DNA from: Clostridium kluyveri DSM 555
GTDB taxonomy: Bacteria > Bacillota > Clostridia > Clostridiales > Clostridiaceae
Length of the DNA: 64,000 nucleotides
Direction of reading: 5' to 3'
NCBI RefSeq assembly: GCF_000016505.1
Contig: NC_009706.1
Coordinates: 1,736,001-1,800,000 of the forward strand
Each line of letters starts with the position of its first letter. Position 1 is the stretch's first letter. The notes beneath the pieces are model-generated. The model worked only from the letters and a program-made list of their open reading frames with translations, had not been told where the DNA came from and made no database searches. The position numbers were made by a program, and so were the translations under genes. Shown one piece after another: positions 27,456 to 35,362 of this stretch.

Positions 27456-27641
27456 TTAGAATAATTTACCATTAAACCCCCAGTCACTTACCTCACTAAA
27501 AGTTATATATATACTGTCTCCTGGTATATCAAGCTCTTTTTCATAAAGAGAACATATTAAATATGTAGTTATCTTATTAACATTATACGATAAATCCAGA
27601 AATTTTGGAGTAGTTTCTACAATATTTATTATGTTTATCAA
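27456..27641 (-). CDS. Small ORF at the head of the GTPase/tubulin operon
   Basis: A frame of 61 residues from a TTG at 27641, ending IYITFSEVSDWGFNGKLF. The frame stays open a further 12 codons upstream without a normal start, and the only purine-rich site (GGGAG near 27667) does not suit the TTG. It could be a small real gene with an unusual start, or the 3' remnant of a longer one. I do not recognise it. Confidence 0.35.
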   Translation of the reverse strand: MINIINIVETTPKFLDLSYNVNKITTYLICSLYEKELDIPGDSIYITFSEVSDWGFNGKLF

Positions 27642-27684
27642 GTGATTTTTAAATTCAAGTAGAATTCTCCCATAATATTATTAT

Positions 27685-27714
27685 ATTTTATTCTTTAAAA
27701 CAGTTATGGAGCAA
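27685..27714 (-). promoter_or_regulatory. Candidate promoter of the GTPase/tubulin operon
   Basis: On the minus strand TTGCTC (27714-27709) and TAAAAT (27690-27685) are 18 bases apart, upstream of the small ORF and the first FN3-like gene. It is the best sigma-A-like match in the gap to the coat genes but is only moderate. No repeat or operator is obvious beside it. Confidence 0.4.
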
Positions 27715-27809
27715 TATAAATGATGTGCATCTTAAAGAATACACGCATTGAACATTTATACCACTCCATTTTATCCTCAGTGGATTATCCTAGACACTTC
27801 ATATTTCCA

Positions 27810-28070
27810 CTATTTCAATGAACTCATCATCTGATTAGACTGATCTTTCAATTGTTGTACCTCTGTTGCCTGAGCATCCTTTGTAGGATACCAGCCTTTC
27901 TGTCTCATAGTATCAAAAATTTTGTATTGAACATCCTGAGCATTCTTGAAATTATTTACCAAAGTATTTCTTAAATTAACACAAGAAGTTTCTGTTATCC
28001 CTGTACTATACGCTGAAATAACCTGTTTTTCACTAGTTAAAAGGTCCTGCATAAGTTCCTTTTCATCCAT
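27810..28070 (-). CDS. Spore coat protein, CotF family
   Basis: 86 residues, a two-helix ferritin-like hairpin typical of clostridial CotF proteins: KELMQDLLTSEKQVISAYSTG, then NTLVNNFKNAQDVQYKIFDTMRQKGWYPT. The GWYP turn and the glutamine/methionine-rich end (QQLKDQSNQMMSS) are characteristic. The ribosome site is GAGAGGAG. It follows a second small coat-type gene by 20 bases, and both should be made in the mother cell during sporulation. Confidence 0.85.
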   Translation of the reverse strand: MDEKELMQDLLTSEKQVISAYSTGITETSCVNLRNTLVNNFKNAQDVQYKIFDTMRQKGWYPTKDAQATEVQQLKDQSNQMMSSLK

Positions 28071-28090
28071 AATTCTAATTCTCCTCTCTT

Positions 28091-28297
28091 TTATTGATGT
28101 GAATCCAAGTATGTTTTTAAAGAAACAAAATTTTGTCTATGAACTTGAGCAGCCTCACTGCACAAATTCTTTATTTGAATATCACCGCACTTTCCTGAAC
28201 AATCATTAAATTTCTTATTCATCAGCGCTTCATATCCGATTTGATCCTTTAATACCTTTAAATTGCCAGAATCTAATTGTTTTTCACCAGCTGCCAT
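28091..28297 (-). CDS. Small spore-coat-type protein paired with CotF
   Basis: 68 residues, helical, with AAGGAGGG before the ATG. The pattern LKVLKDQIGYEALMNKKFND, two nearby cysteines (CSGKC), and LCSEAAQVHRQNFVSLKTYLDSH matches the short partner proteins found beside cotF in clostridia, which have the same ferritin-like helix. Probably a coat or cortex-surface component; exact role unknown. Confidence 0.7.
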   Translation of the reverse strand: MAAGEKQLDSGNLKVLKDQIGYEALMNKKFNDCSGKCGDIQIKNLCSEAAQVHRQNFVSLKTYLDSHQ

Positions 28298-28429
28298 AAA
28301 TTTTCCCTCCTTAAACTTTTTTACAAATATATTGTTCCCTTATAAATTAAAATTATATATATAAATTTTACATATTTATTATTGAACTCTCCTTTAAACA
28401 ATATCAGGTTCAATTAAATAGAAAAATAT

Positions 28430-29275
28430 CTACTTTCCCTTTTTGAAGTTTAAATAGGTCAATCCATAAAAAAGGATTAGCCCAAAAACAGTCAATAATA
28501 CTATCATGATTTTACCATTATTACTTGATATATAATTTTCCATTAAGGGTAATCTTGAGGCAATCCCAATAACCCCTAAAATCCATACAAAAGGTAAAAA
28601 GGGCCACCAAATCTGTCTAATTTGATTATTACGAGTAAATGTGAATACAGTAACACCAATAAGCAATATGGATATTATACAAATTCCTGATAAGTTCGAT
28701 AAGTATACTGTTAAAATGGAAGGAGTAAATAATTGAATCAATACAAATAATCCTATAATCAAAACAAAAAAGATCCATATAAACAGAAAATCAGTAAATT
28801 TTTTTATAGTGATTTTTTTATAAATACCCTTGTGTAATATAAAAAATACGATTCCCACAACCAGAAAACTCAATATTCCATTTAGAATTAATACAAGTAT
28901 ATTTATCCCTTTATCCCTAGTAGTTAATGCACTTAGTAGAGAAAAGAATGAGCTAATAATAAAAACCACACCTATTAATTTAAAAATTTCTTTTTTGCTG
29001 GCTTTTCCAAGATTGTGAATTAACTCATCTGCTGCCACCTGCGGATTTTTTCCAAAGAATTCTTCTGCAGATTGTCCATTGTTTTGAGCAGATATTATAT
29101 CTTGTAAAATTTGTAGTAATAAGCTTTCTATCTCATAATCATCGTAAAATAAACCAGCACTGCGAATATATAACAACAGCTTTTCATAATATTCTTTGTT
29201 ATTATCTGTTAACTTTTCTCGTAATTGATTATTCCCTTCAATCATTTTTTCTACAGAATTGCCTTGTTTACTCAT
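28430..29275 (-). CDS. DUF1129-like integral membrane protein controlled by PadR
   Basis: 281 residues. A charged cytoplasmic N-terminal part (1-105) contains the LLLYIRSAGLFYDDYEIESLLLQILQDI helix and is followed by about six membrane helices (from about 106). This plan is that of the DUF1129/DUF1048-type proteins often encoded with PadR regulators. The ATG overlaps the PadR stop region (ATGAGTAA), so the two are co-translated. Role unknown; such pairs often respond to membrane stress or antimicrobial compounds. Confidence 0.75.
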   Translation of the reverse strand: MSKQGNSVEKMIEGNNQLREKLTDNNKEYYEKLLLYIRSAGLFYDDYEIESLLLQILQDIISAQNNGQSAEEFFGKNPQVAADELIHNLGKASKKEIFKLIGVVFIISSFFSLLSALTTRDKGINILVLILNGILSFLVVGIVFFILHKGIYKKITIKKFTDFLFIWIFFVLIIGLFVLIQLFTPSILTVYLSNLSGICIISILLIGVTVFTFTRNNQIRQIWWPFLPFVWILGVIGIASRLPLMENYISSNNGKIMIVLLTVFGLILFYGLTYLNFKKGK

Positions 29276-29606
29276 ATAGTTTTTCTCCTTTCAAACATAT
29301 CAGATTGTTAACAGTAGATGCCAAGTCTTCCCACTGTTCAATAAATCCTTGGCAATGAATCCTTCCTTCCGGAGTTATATGATAGTACTTTCTATCTGGA
29401 CCCTCTGGTGAAGGTTTTATTGTACTTGAAAGATAACCTTGTTTTTCTAATTTCTGTAATAATGGATACACAGTACCTGCAACTATTTTCCTAAACCCAT
29501 ATTCTTTTAACAACTGTACCATTTCATATCCATATACTTCATTTCCCAAAACAATCAGAAGAACACATCCTTCAAGTACACCTTTCAAAAGCTGAGTTTG
29601 CTTCAA
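29268..29606 (-). CDS. PadR-family transcriptional regulator
   Basis: 112 residues, TTG start with AGGAGGG before it. The winged helix has LLIVLGNEVYGYEMVQLLKEYG, GTVYPLLQKLEKQGYLSS and the wing GPDRKYYHITPEGR, the standard PadR signature. A C-terminal helix makes the dimer. It overlaps the membrane-protein gene at 28430-29275. A palindrome over its own promoter indicates self-repression relieved by a ligand. Confidence 0.93.
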   Translation of the reverse strand: MKQTQLLKGVLEGCVLLIVLGNEVYGYEMVQLLKEYGFRKIVAGTVYPLLQKLEKQGYLSSTIKPSPEGPDRKYYHITPEGRIHCQGFIEQWEDLASTVNNLICLKGEKLYE

Positions 29607-29655
29607 AGTATCCCTCCTAACCTCATCTATTATGCATTACATATTAGTTAATATT

Positions 29656-29698
29656 ATTATAAATGAATTCAACTATTATGTAAAGCATAATAGTTGAA
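29656..29698 (-). promoter_or_regulatory. padR promoter and operator
   Basis: On the minus strand TTTACA (29684-29679) and TATAAT (29661-29656) are exactly 17 bases apart. A 13-base inverted repeat, TTCAACTATTATG at 29668-29680 and its complement at 29686-29698, with a 5-base gap, lies across the -35. This is the expected place for PadR to block its own transcription. Confidence 0.8.
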
Positions 29699-29808
29699 AA
29701 TATTGTCCACTAAAATATAAGCTTTAAAGTATATATTTTGACGTCTAATTCTATATCCTATATAATTGAGTTTAATCATAATATTATAATTAATTGGAGG
29801 AAAATTAA

Positions 29809-30186
29809 ATGGGATTATTTGACGGTATAATGGGAAATGCCTCTGAAGTAAATACAGGTCAGGTACAAAAAGATTTTGCTAATATATTGACCTCTTCAGA
29901 AAATGTTGAAAAAGCATATAAATTAATTCGTGACATGTTCATTTTTACAGATAAAAGACTTATATTAGTGGATAAACAAGGAGTTACCGGTAAGAAAACA
30001 GAATACCATTCAATTCCATATAAAAACATTACTCACTTCAGCATAGAAACCTCAGGAAATTTTGATTTAGATGCAGAATTAAAAATTTGGATATCAGGAA
30101 CTCAACTGCCTGTACAAAAACAATTTAATAAGAGTCTAAATATATATGAACTTCAAAGTGTACTAGCCCAATATGTATTGAAATAG
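29809..30186 (+). CDS. Bacterial PH-domain protein (bPH_1 type)
   Basis: 125 residues with TTGGAGG before the ATG. It matches the bacterial PH-like family: MGLFDGIMGNASEV, then MFIFTDKRLILVDKQGVTGKKTEYHSIPYKNITHFSIET, with alternating strands and the closing helix LQSVLAQYVL. Members form rings of PH-fold subunits in the cytoplasm; their function is not established. Transcribed alone, divergently from padR. Confidence 0.88.
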   Translation: MGLFDGIMGNASEVNTGQVQKDFANILTSSENVEKAYKLIRDMFIFTDKRLILVDKQGVTGKKTEYHSIPYKNITHFSIETSGNFDLDAELKIWISGTQLPVQKQFNKSLNIYELQSVLAQYVLK

Positions 30187-30314
30187 ATTTTGTGAAAGGG
30201 TATTTGTTTTAAATGGAAAAATACCCTTATTTCATCTTATGAAGTATTTTACGTTTAAAAATCGTTATATATAATGTAAGACTAAAAATTATACTAATTG
30301 GAGATGAAATTATT

Positions 30315-30971
30315 ATGTTTATTACAATTATCAAAGCTTTAGTTTATGAATACCTATGTGTAATATTCTTTTGCGTTATATTTCAAATAATTATGATTAA
30401 AAAAGAACATAAAAATGGACATAGGTATAGTTTAAATCATTTTGTATGGGTATACATTTTTTACATATATATAACCCTTGTACTTATTTGTACTGGTATT
30501 GGAACTATTTATGAATTTACACGATATACTAAACTACATGAAACCATTTCTATATTAACTCAATTTAATCTGATACCCTTTAACTCTATTTCTGGAGGTA
30601 TTATGACACATTTGGCAAATATCATAATGTTTATTCCTCTTGGTTTTCTCCTACCATTTATCTGGAGACAATTCAAATCACCTTGGAAAGTAATAGGTAC
30701 AGCATTACTTTTTTCATTGATAATTGAATTAAGTCAACTTTTGAATATGAGATCTACTGATATAGATGATTTAATAATGAATACAATTGGGGCATTTTTA
30801 GGGTGGACAATTTATTCTTTATTGAAAAAATTATTTAAAAATAGACATGAAAAAGAATTTAATAATTCAGATAAAACACAGCTATCTTTTTTAGCTCATT
30901 ATGAAGCTTGCTTTTATCTCATTCTTTCATTTGCAGGAGTATTTTTACTTTATAATCCATTATTATTCTAA
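30315..30971 (+). CDS. VanZ-like membrane protein
   Basis: 218 residues with five to six membrane helices. The core has NLIPFNSI, HLANIIMFIPLGFLLPFIW and ELSQLLNMRSTDIDDLIMNTIGAFLGW, the conserved VanZ block including the RxxDIDDxxxNxxGxxxG motif. VanZ proteins raise teicoplanin resistance in enterococci, but most clostridial members are uncharacterised. Ribosome site GGAGATG; single gene. Confidence 0.88.
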   Translation: MFITIIKALVYEYLCVIFFCVIFQIIMIKKEHKNGHRYSLNHFVWVYIFYIYITLVLICTGIGTIYEFTRYTKLHETISILTQFNLIPFNSISGGIMTHLANIIMFIPLGFLLPFIWRQFKSPWKVIGTALLFSLIIELSQLLNMRSTDIDDLIMNTIGAFLGWTIYSLLKKLFKNRHEKEFNNSDKTQLSFLAHYEACFYLILSFAGVFLLYNPLLF

Positions 30972-31280
30972 CTTTGTCTACAGTCTGAGCTATTCTTAAA
31001 TTTAAGAACAGCTTCAAAGACAGTGATAATGAAATTTCAATTACTGTTGACAGTAATAAGGATAAAAACTCAAAAAACTAAATGCACTCTCTCAAAATAC
31101 ATTTAGTTTAACTAAAAATTACATTCAATTATAAAAAACCACAATGGCTTCTTTTAACTATATTATAGCACATTTTAAAAAAAGCAAACCCAGTTTTAAA
31201 ATAAATTATCGTAAACTATGATAATTTATTTTTTATTTAGAAATTTTACTAACTTTTTTAACTTAATAATTGGTATTAAG
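30972..31280. other. Intergenic region with two hairpins and a coding scrap
   Basis: A hairpin (AAACTAAATG at 31075-31084 with its complement at 31100-31109) could end transcripts. Just before it, about 30 sense codons on the plus strand (ending SITVDSNKDKNSKN, TAA at 31079-31081) have no start and may be the tail of a lost gene. Nothing else is supported. Confidence 0.4.
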
Positions 31281-31310
31281 TGTAACCTTTTATATATTAA
31301 GATTGTCTAA
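31281..31310 (+). promoter_or_regulatory. ECF-type promoter (autoregulation of the sigma gene)
   Basis: TGTAAC at 31281-31286 and GTCTAA at 31305-31310, 18 bases apart. This is the AAC / GTC pattern of ECF sigma promoters rather than a sigma-A promoter. It is 49 bases before the sigma-factor start, so the sigma factor probably drives its own operon. Confidence 0.65.
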
Positions 31311-31358
31311 TTAGTGTATGATAAATTATTCTCAGATGTTTTATAGGGGAGTGAGATA

Positions 31359-31901
31359 GTGAAAGAAATAGATAAAATTCAAATTCTTGTGAATAATGCT
31401 AAAAAAGGGGATGATACATCATTTGTTGAGTTAATAAATTCTTATAAAGAAAATCTTTATAAAATGGCATTTATATACGTTAAAAATGAACAGGATGCTT
31501 TGGGTATTGTGAGTGATACTGTATATAAATCTTATATGAATATAAATAAATTAAGAGAATCACAGTATTTTAGCAGTTGGATTATAAAAATACTCATAAA
31601 TTTATCTATAAATAAATTGAAAAGTAATAAAAATATTGTTTACGTAGATGATTATAATTTATTGGATAAAGATAGCAATATTTCAGAAATGGAATTTAAC
31701 ATATCTAAAAATATTGACTTATATAATGCCATTGATAATTTGAGTATAAAATATAAAAACTTAATTATTTTAAAATATTTTCAGGATATGACTATTCCTC
31801 AAATTTCTAAATTTTTGGAATATCCGGAAGGTACGGTAAAAGTTTATTTACGAAGAGCATTAAAAAAATTAAAAGTTGAATTAGAAAAGGGGTATATTTA
31901 A
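31359..31901 (+). CDS. ECF sigma-70 family RNA polymerase sigma factor
   Basis: 180 residues, GTG start with AGGGGAGTG before it. Region 2 has FVELINSYKENLYKMAFIYVKNEQDALGIVSDTVYKSY and SSWIIKILINLSINKL; region 4 has LSIKYKNLIILKYFQDMTIPQISKFLEYPEGTVKVYLRRALKKLK. There is no region 3, as in all ECF factors. Its TAA is immediately followed by the ATG of the membrane protein that should hold it inactive. An ECF-type promoter lies upstream. Confidence 0.95.
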   Translation: MKEIDKIQILVNNAKKGDDTSFVELINSYKENLYKMAFIYVKNEQDALGIVSDTVYKSYMNINKLRESQYFSSWIIKILINLSINKLKSNKNIVYVDDYNLLDKDSNISEMEFNISKNIDLYNAIDNLSIKYKNLIILKYFQDMTIPQISKFLEYPEGTVKVYLRRALKKLKVELEKGYI

Positions 31902-33119
31902 ATGAAGTATAAGCCTAAAAATGGATTTGAAAAAATTACTATATCGAACAGGCTTGATGGCGTAATTAAAAAATCTATTTCAAAAGCGAAAAGGGATAAA
32001 AAAATAAGAACTATAAAACTAAGACTGATTAAGATTAATGTTGCGATAGCTTCATTGATTATTATTTTTATTAGTAGTGTTAATTTTGTGCCTGCTTTTG
32101 CAGAGTCATTAAGTGATGTGCCTGTAATATCATCTATAACCAATGCCGTACAATTTCATTATGATAAAAATATAAATAGTGCTGTAAATCAAAATTTATC
32201 TCAAGATATAAGTAAAATTCAAAAAGATAAAAATATAAGTATTACTATTGATAATGTAATTACAGATGATAAAGATATATTTATATTATATACGTTAAAT
32301 GGAACAATGGCTGATAAGGATATCAAAAATCTTTTGTTGGAAAAATTTTCTATAAATGATAACAATGGAAAAACTCTCTTGAGTAGTAATGATTTTAGGT
32401 CACAAATACTTCCGCCTAAGCTGAATAATAAAAATGAAGATAGCTTATCGTTAAGCAATACAAATTATAAATGCATAATTTCATCATTAGGTAATTCTAT
32501 TAAAAATTATTCCCAAAATAAAAAAACTTTTGGTTCAATAGAGTTAATAAGTATAAAGGATATGAAAATACCTGATGAAATAAATTTAATGGTTTCAGGT
32601 ATTACTGAAGCATATAATATGTCTTACTCTAAAGAAGCTTACAGTAATTTTACTTCAAAATTTAATAGAGAGCCCAAAAATATATCTGGCAATTGGAATT
32701 TTGAAATAAAACTTGACAAAAACCTAAAGTCACAAAAACCAGAAGAATATAATAATATTCCATTTTCAATTAATAATACTGATTTCACTTTAAAAAGTGT
32801 AAAAATCTACCCTACCCATACTGAAATTAGGATACAATTAGGTAAAAATAGTATTGATAAATCTCAATGTAACTCAATTGGAAGAATAATTGGAGGGGAT
32901 ACTAGCAAATTGCCTTATTTGACAGATGAGAAAGGAAATAAATATAGTATTTCAGGAAATGCTTTGGTAAGTATGGATTCGGAAAATTGTATAAATTTAT
33001 CATTTGAAAGCCCTTACTTTAACAAAATAAATAAATTATATCTTGTGATAAATCAACTTAATTATTCAAATGGTGAACCTTATGTAAATATAAATCCAAC
33101 AAAAATAAAAATTAAATAG
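31902..33119 (+). CDS. DUF4179-type membrane anti-sigma factor
   Basis: 405 residues. A cytoplasmic part of about 45 residues rich in Lys/Arg (KAKRDKKIRTIKLRLIK) precedes one membrane helix (about 46-63, ASLIIIFISSVNFVPAFA). A large extracellular beta-rich region follows (DUF4179 and a C-terminal DUF5643-like domain, ending YVNINPTKIKIK). It is joined directly to the sigma gene. The likely job is to bind the sigma factor at the membrane and release it on an envelope signal. Confidence 0.82.
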   Translation: MKYKPKNGFEKITISNRLDGVIKKSISKAKRDKKIRTIKLRLIKINVAIASLIIIFISSVNFVPAFAESLSDVPVISSITNAVQFHYDKNINSAVNQNLSQDISKIQKDKNISITIDNVITDDKDIFILYTLNGTMADKDIKNLLLEKFSINDNNGKTLLSSNDFRSQILPPKLNNKNEDSLSLSNTNYKCIISSLGNSIKNYSQNKKTFGSIELISIKDMKIPDEINLMVSGITEAYNMSYSKEAYSNFTSKFNREPKNISGNWNFEIKLDKNLKSQKPEEYNNIPFSINNTDFTLKSVKIYPTHTEIRIQLGKNSIDKSQCNSIGRIIGGDTSKLPYLTDEKGNKYSISGNALVSMDSENCINLSFESPYFNKINKLYLVINQLNYSNGEPYVNINPTKIKIK

Positions 33120-33143
33120 TTTTTATTAATAAATAGATAGTAA

Positions 33144-33179
33144 AGAATAAATTATGAAAAAAATATGCTAATTTATTCT
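33144..33179. terminator. Possible terminator after the sigma/anti-sigma operon
   Basis: AGAATAAATTA at 33144-33154 is complementary to TAATTTATTCT at 33169-33179 (11-base AT-rich stem, 14-base loop). It lies between convergent operons. There is no clear T-run, so its strength is uncertain. Confidence 0.4.
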
Positions 33180-33267
33180 AGAGTCTTATTAACTTTTCCT
33201 CTTAGTTACAAAGTTTATCAAAATTATGAATTTTATTAAGGAGATACAGAGTTGAACAATAAGGGTT

Positions 33268-34635
33268 TTATCTCAGGCATGGATGATATATTTTGAATAC
33301 TAATCTACTACCTTCCCTATAAATTTCTACAAATCCTCCATGAAGCTTCATTATATTTTTAACAATTGATAATCCTAAACCACTACCTTCTTTTTGCCTT
33401 GATAAGTCCTTTTTATATAATCTTTTAAAAAAATTTTCTAGATCACTATTGGAAATTAAGTCATAGGGTATATTCGATACCCAAAGTACTGCATAAAATG
33501 TATTGTTAAAAATTTCTCTATTAACACTAAACTCAACAGTTGTATTCTGTTTGGAGTATTTAAATGCATTACTTAAGAGATTATTCACTGCTCTTAAGAA
33601 TAAATTAGCATCTGCTTCAATGTAAATAGTTTCTTGTGGCAGCTTAAGTGAAAGTTTCAATCCTTTTTGAATAAATTCATCTTCCTCTTCTTCAGATATC
33701 TGACGTGCCAATTCATTTATCTGAAGTCTCTGTTTTTCCAGGACAATATCATTAGATGAAAGTTTTGAGTATTCAAAGAAATCATCAAGCATTCTTTTTA
33801 GATAAAGCCCTTTTTTATCCATTATGTCTATATAATTGTTAAGTTCATCTTTTGACTCATATTTGTCATTCTTAATCATATTTATGTATCCAAGAATAGT
33901 AGTTAATGGTGTTCTTAGATCATGAGCTATATTAGTGAAGAATTCATTTCTATTTTTTTCTTCTTTTTCAACCTTTGAAGCCATATAATTTATGTCTTCA
34001 GCAAGCTCACGTAGTTCATTTTTATACTTCAATGGAACACGATTAGATAAATTACCTTCTGTAATATTTCTAACTGTTGACTTTATTTTAGATACATAGG
34101 ATATACGTTTCCATATAAGTAAGAAAAAAATAATTATAAAAATTATAAATATCATTATACCTACCATATTTCCATTTTCTAATTTCCCATAACCAATATA
34201 TATATAGTATAGATAACATCCGTCTTTTAAATAATCACATCTAGTTATTTTAACTAAGTTGTCCCTATGTGCATTCAAAAATTTAAATGTTTTTTTACCA
34301 TCTATAATTTTGTCGGCATCTATGCTTTTAATTTCCTTATTATTTGAAGCTATTATTTTGCCATCTTTATGTACTATAAAAATAAAGTATAACATGCTGA
34401 ATTTTTCATTCATATATTTTTGCAATTTATTAGAATCATTAATATTCATATTTTTTAAGTCCTGTTCAACTTTAGCAATCATATCTTCATGTACATATTT
34501 TGTAGTATCTTTAGAATCATTTAAAAAAGAGCCTAAAACAAATTCCTTCAAAAAGACTACAAGTATAACTGATATAATTAATGAAATAATTGCAGAAAAA
34601 ACTAATTCACTTCTAAGCTTAAATATTCTTTTCAA
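33268..34635 (-). CDS. Membrane sensor histidine kinase
   Basis: 455 residues, TTG start overlapping the regulator's end by 17 bases. Two membrane helices (about 12-35 and 155-175) bracket an extracellular sensor domain. A HAMP segment (about 176-228), the phosphorylated histidine in FFTNIAHDLRTPLTTILGYI (about 240) and an ATPase domain follow, with NNLLSNAFKYSK and GSGLGLSIVKNIMKLHGG. Signal unknown. With the response regulator and the ABC-2 exporter next to it, it resembles antimicrobial-peptide sensing modules. Confidence 0.93.
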   Translation of the reverse strand: MKRIFKLRSELVFSAIISLIISVILVVFLKEFVLGSFLNDSKDTTKYVHEDMIAKVEQDLKNMNINDSNKLQKYMNEKFSMLYFIFIVHKDGKIIASNNKEIKSIDADKIIDGKKTFKFLNAHRDNLVKITRCDYLKDGCYLYYIYIGYGKLENGNMVGIMIFIIFIIIFFLLIWKRISYVSKIKSTVRNITEGNLSNRVPLKYKNELRELAEDINYMASKVEKEEKNRNEFFTNIAHDLRTPLTTILGYINMIKNDKYESKDELNNYIDIMDKKGLYLKRMLDDFFEYSKLSSNDIVLEKQRLQINELARQISEEEEDEFIQKGLKLSLKLPQETIYIEADANLFLRAVNNLLSNAFKYSKQNTTVEFSVNREIFNNTFYAVLWVSNIPYDLISNSDLENFFKRLYKKDLSRQKEGSGLGLSIVKNIMKLHGGFVEIYREGSRLVFKIYHPCLR

Positions 34636-35308
34636 TTTTATACCCTACTCCCCAGATAGTTTTTATATACTTACCCTGCTTAACACTGTCACCAAGCTTC
34701 TCCCTTAAATTTTTAATATGCATTGTCACAGTATTGTCGTTTTGCATAAAGTTATCTTTCCAGAGCATTTCATAAAGTATTTTGGTTGAATACACTCTAC
34801 CTCTATTGTATGCCAGTGTGTATAAAATTTCATATTCCTTGGGAGTTAATACTATTTCCACATTATCCTTTTTTACTGTATGTTCTAAAGTATTGATTTC
34901 AATATTTTTAACCTTGAGAATATGATTTTGTACTGCACTACTAATCTTAGTTCTCCTAAGTATAGCCATAACTCTTAATGAAAGTTCAGTAAAATCAAAG
35001 GGCTTTACCATATAATCATCACACCCATCTATAAATCCTTTTATTTTGTCTACCTGCTGTCCTTTTGCAGTAAGCAATATAACAGGTATGTTTGAAAATT
35101 TCCTGAGTTTAATGAGCATTGTGTAGCCATCCATTTTAGGCATCATCACATCCAGAAGTATTAAAGAGACTGACTTTGATTTTACAATCTGAAGCCCATC
35201 TTCTCCATTACATGCAGCTTGTACAACATAACCTTCTTTAGTAAAATAATTTACAAGCATTTCTCTTATATCTATGTCGTCATCTATTATTAATATATTT
35301 TTTTTCAT
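34619..35308 (-). CDS. OmpR/PhoB-family response regulator
   Basis: 229 residues from the ATG at 35308 (GGGTGAT before it; an in-frame codon 9 bases upstream is possible). The receiver domain has ILIIDDDIDI, the phosphorylated aspartate in LLDVMMPKMDG (about 51) and LTAKGQ and KPFDFTEL (conserved Lys). The C-terminal winged helix has LTPKEYEILYTLAYNRGRVYS and TVTMHIKNLREKLGD, ending VWGVGYKIE. It pairs with the overlapping kinase gene and likely controls the exporter upstream. Confidence 0.94.
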   Translation of the reverse strand: MKKNILIIDDDIDIREMLVNYFTKEGYVVQAACNGEDGLQIVKSKSVSLILLDVMMPKMDGYTMLIKLRKFSNIPVILLTAKGQQVDKIKGFIDGCDDYMVKPFDFTELSLRVMAILRRTKISSAVQNHILKVKNIEINTLEHTVKKDNVEIVLTPKEYEILYTLAYNRGRVYSTKILYEMLWKDNFMQNDNTVTMHIKNLREKLGDSVKQGKYIKTIWGVGYKIEKNI

Positions 35309-35362
35309 TATCATCACCCAATTTAAAATTATATCACTTTTTCATCTCAAGACTGAAAGCAG

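Noticed and set aside
10261-27641. Type VI secretion, gas vesicle or phage-tail interpretation
   Set aside because: No sheath, tube, baseplate, gas vesicle or tape-measure signatures; the recognised parts are GTPases, a tubulin-like protein and a vWA protein.
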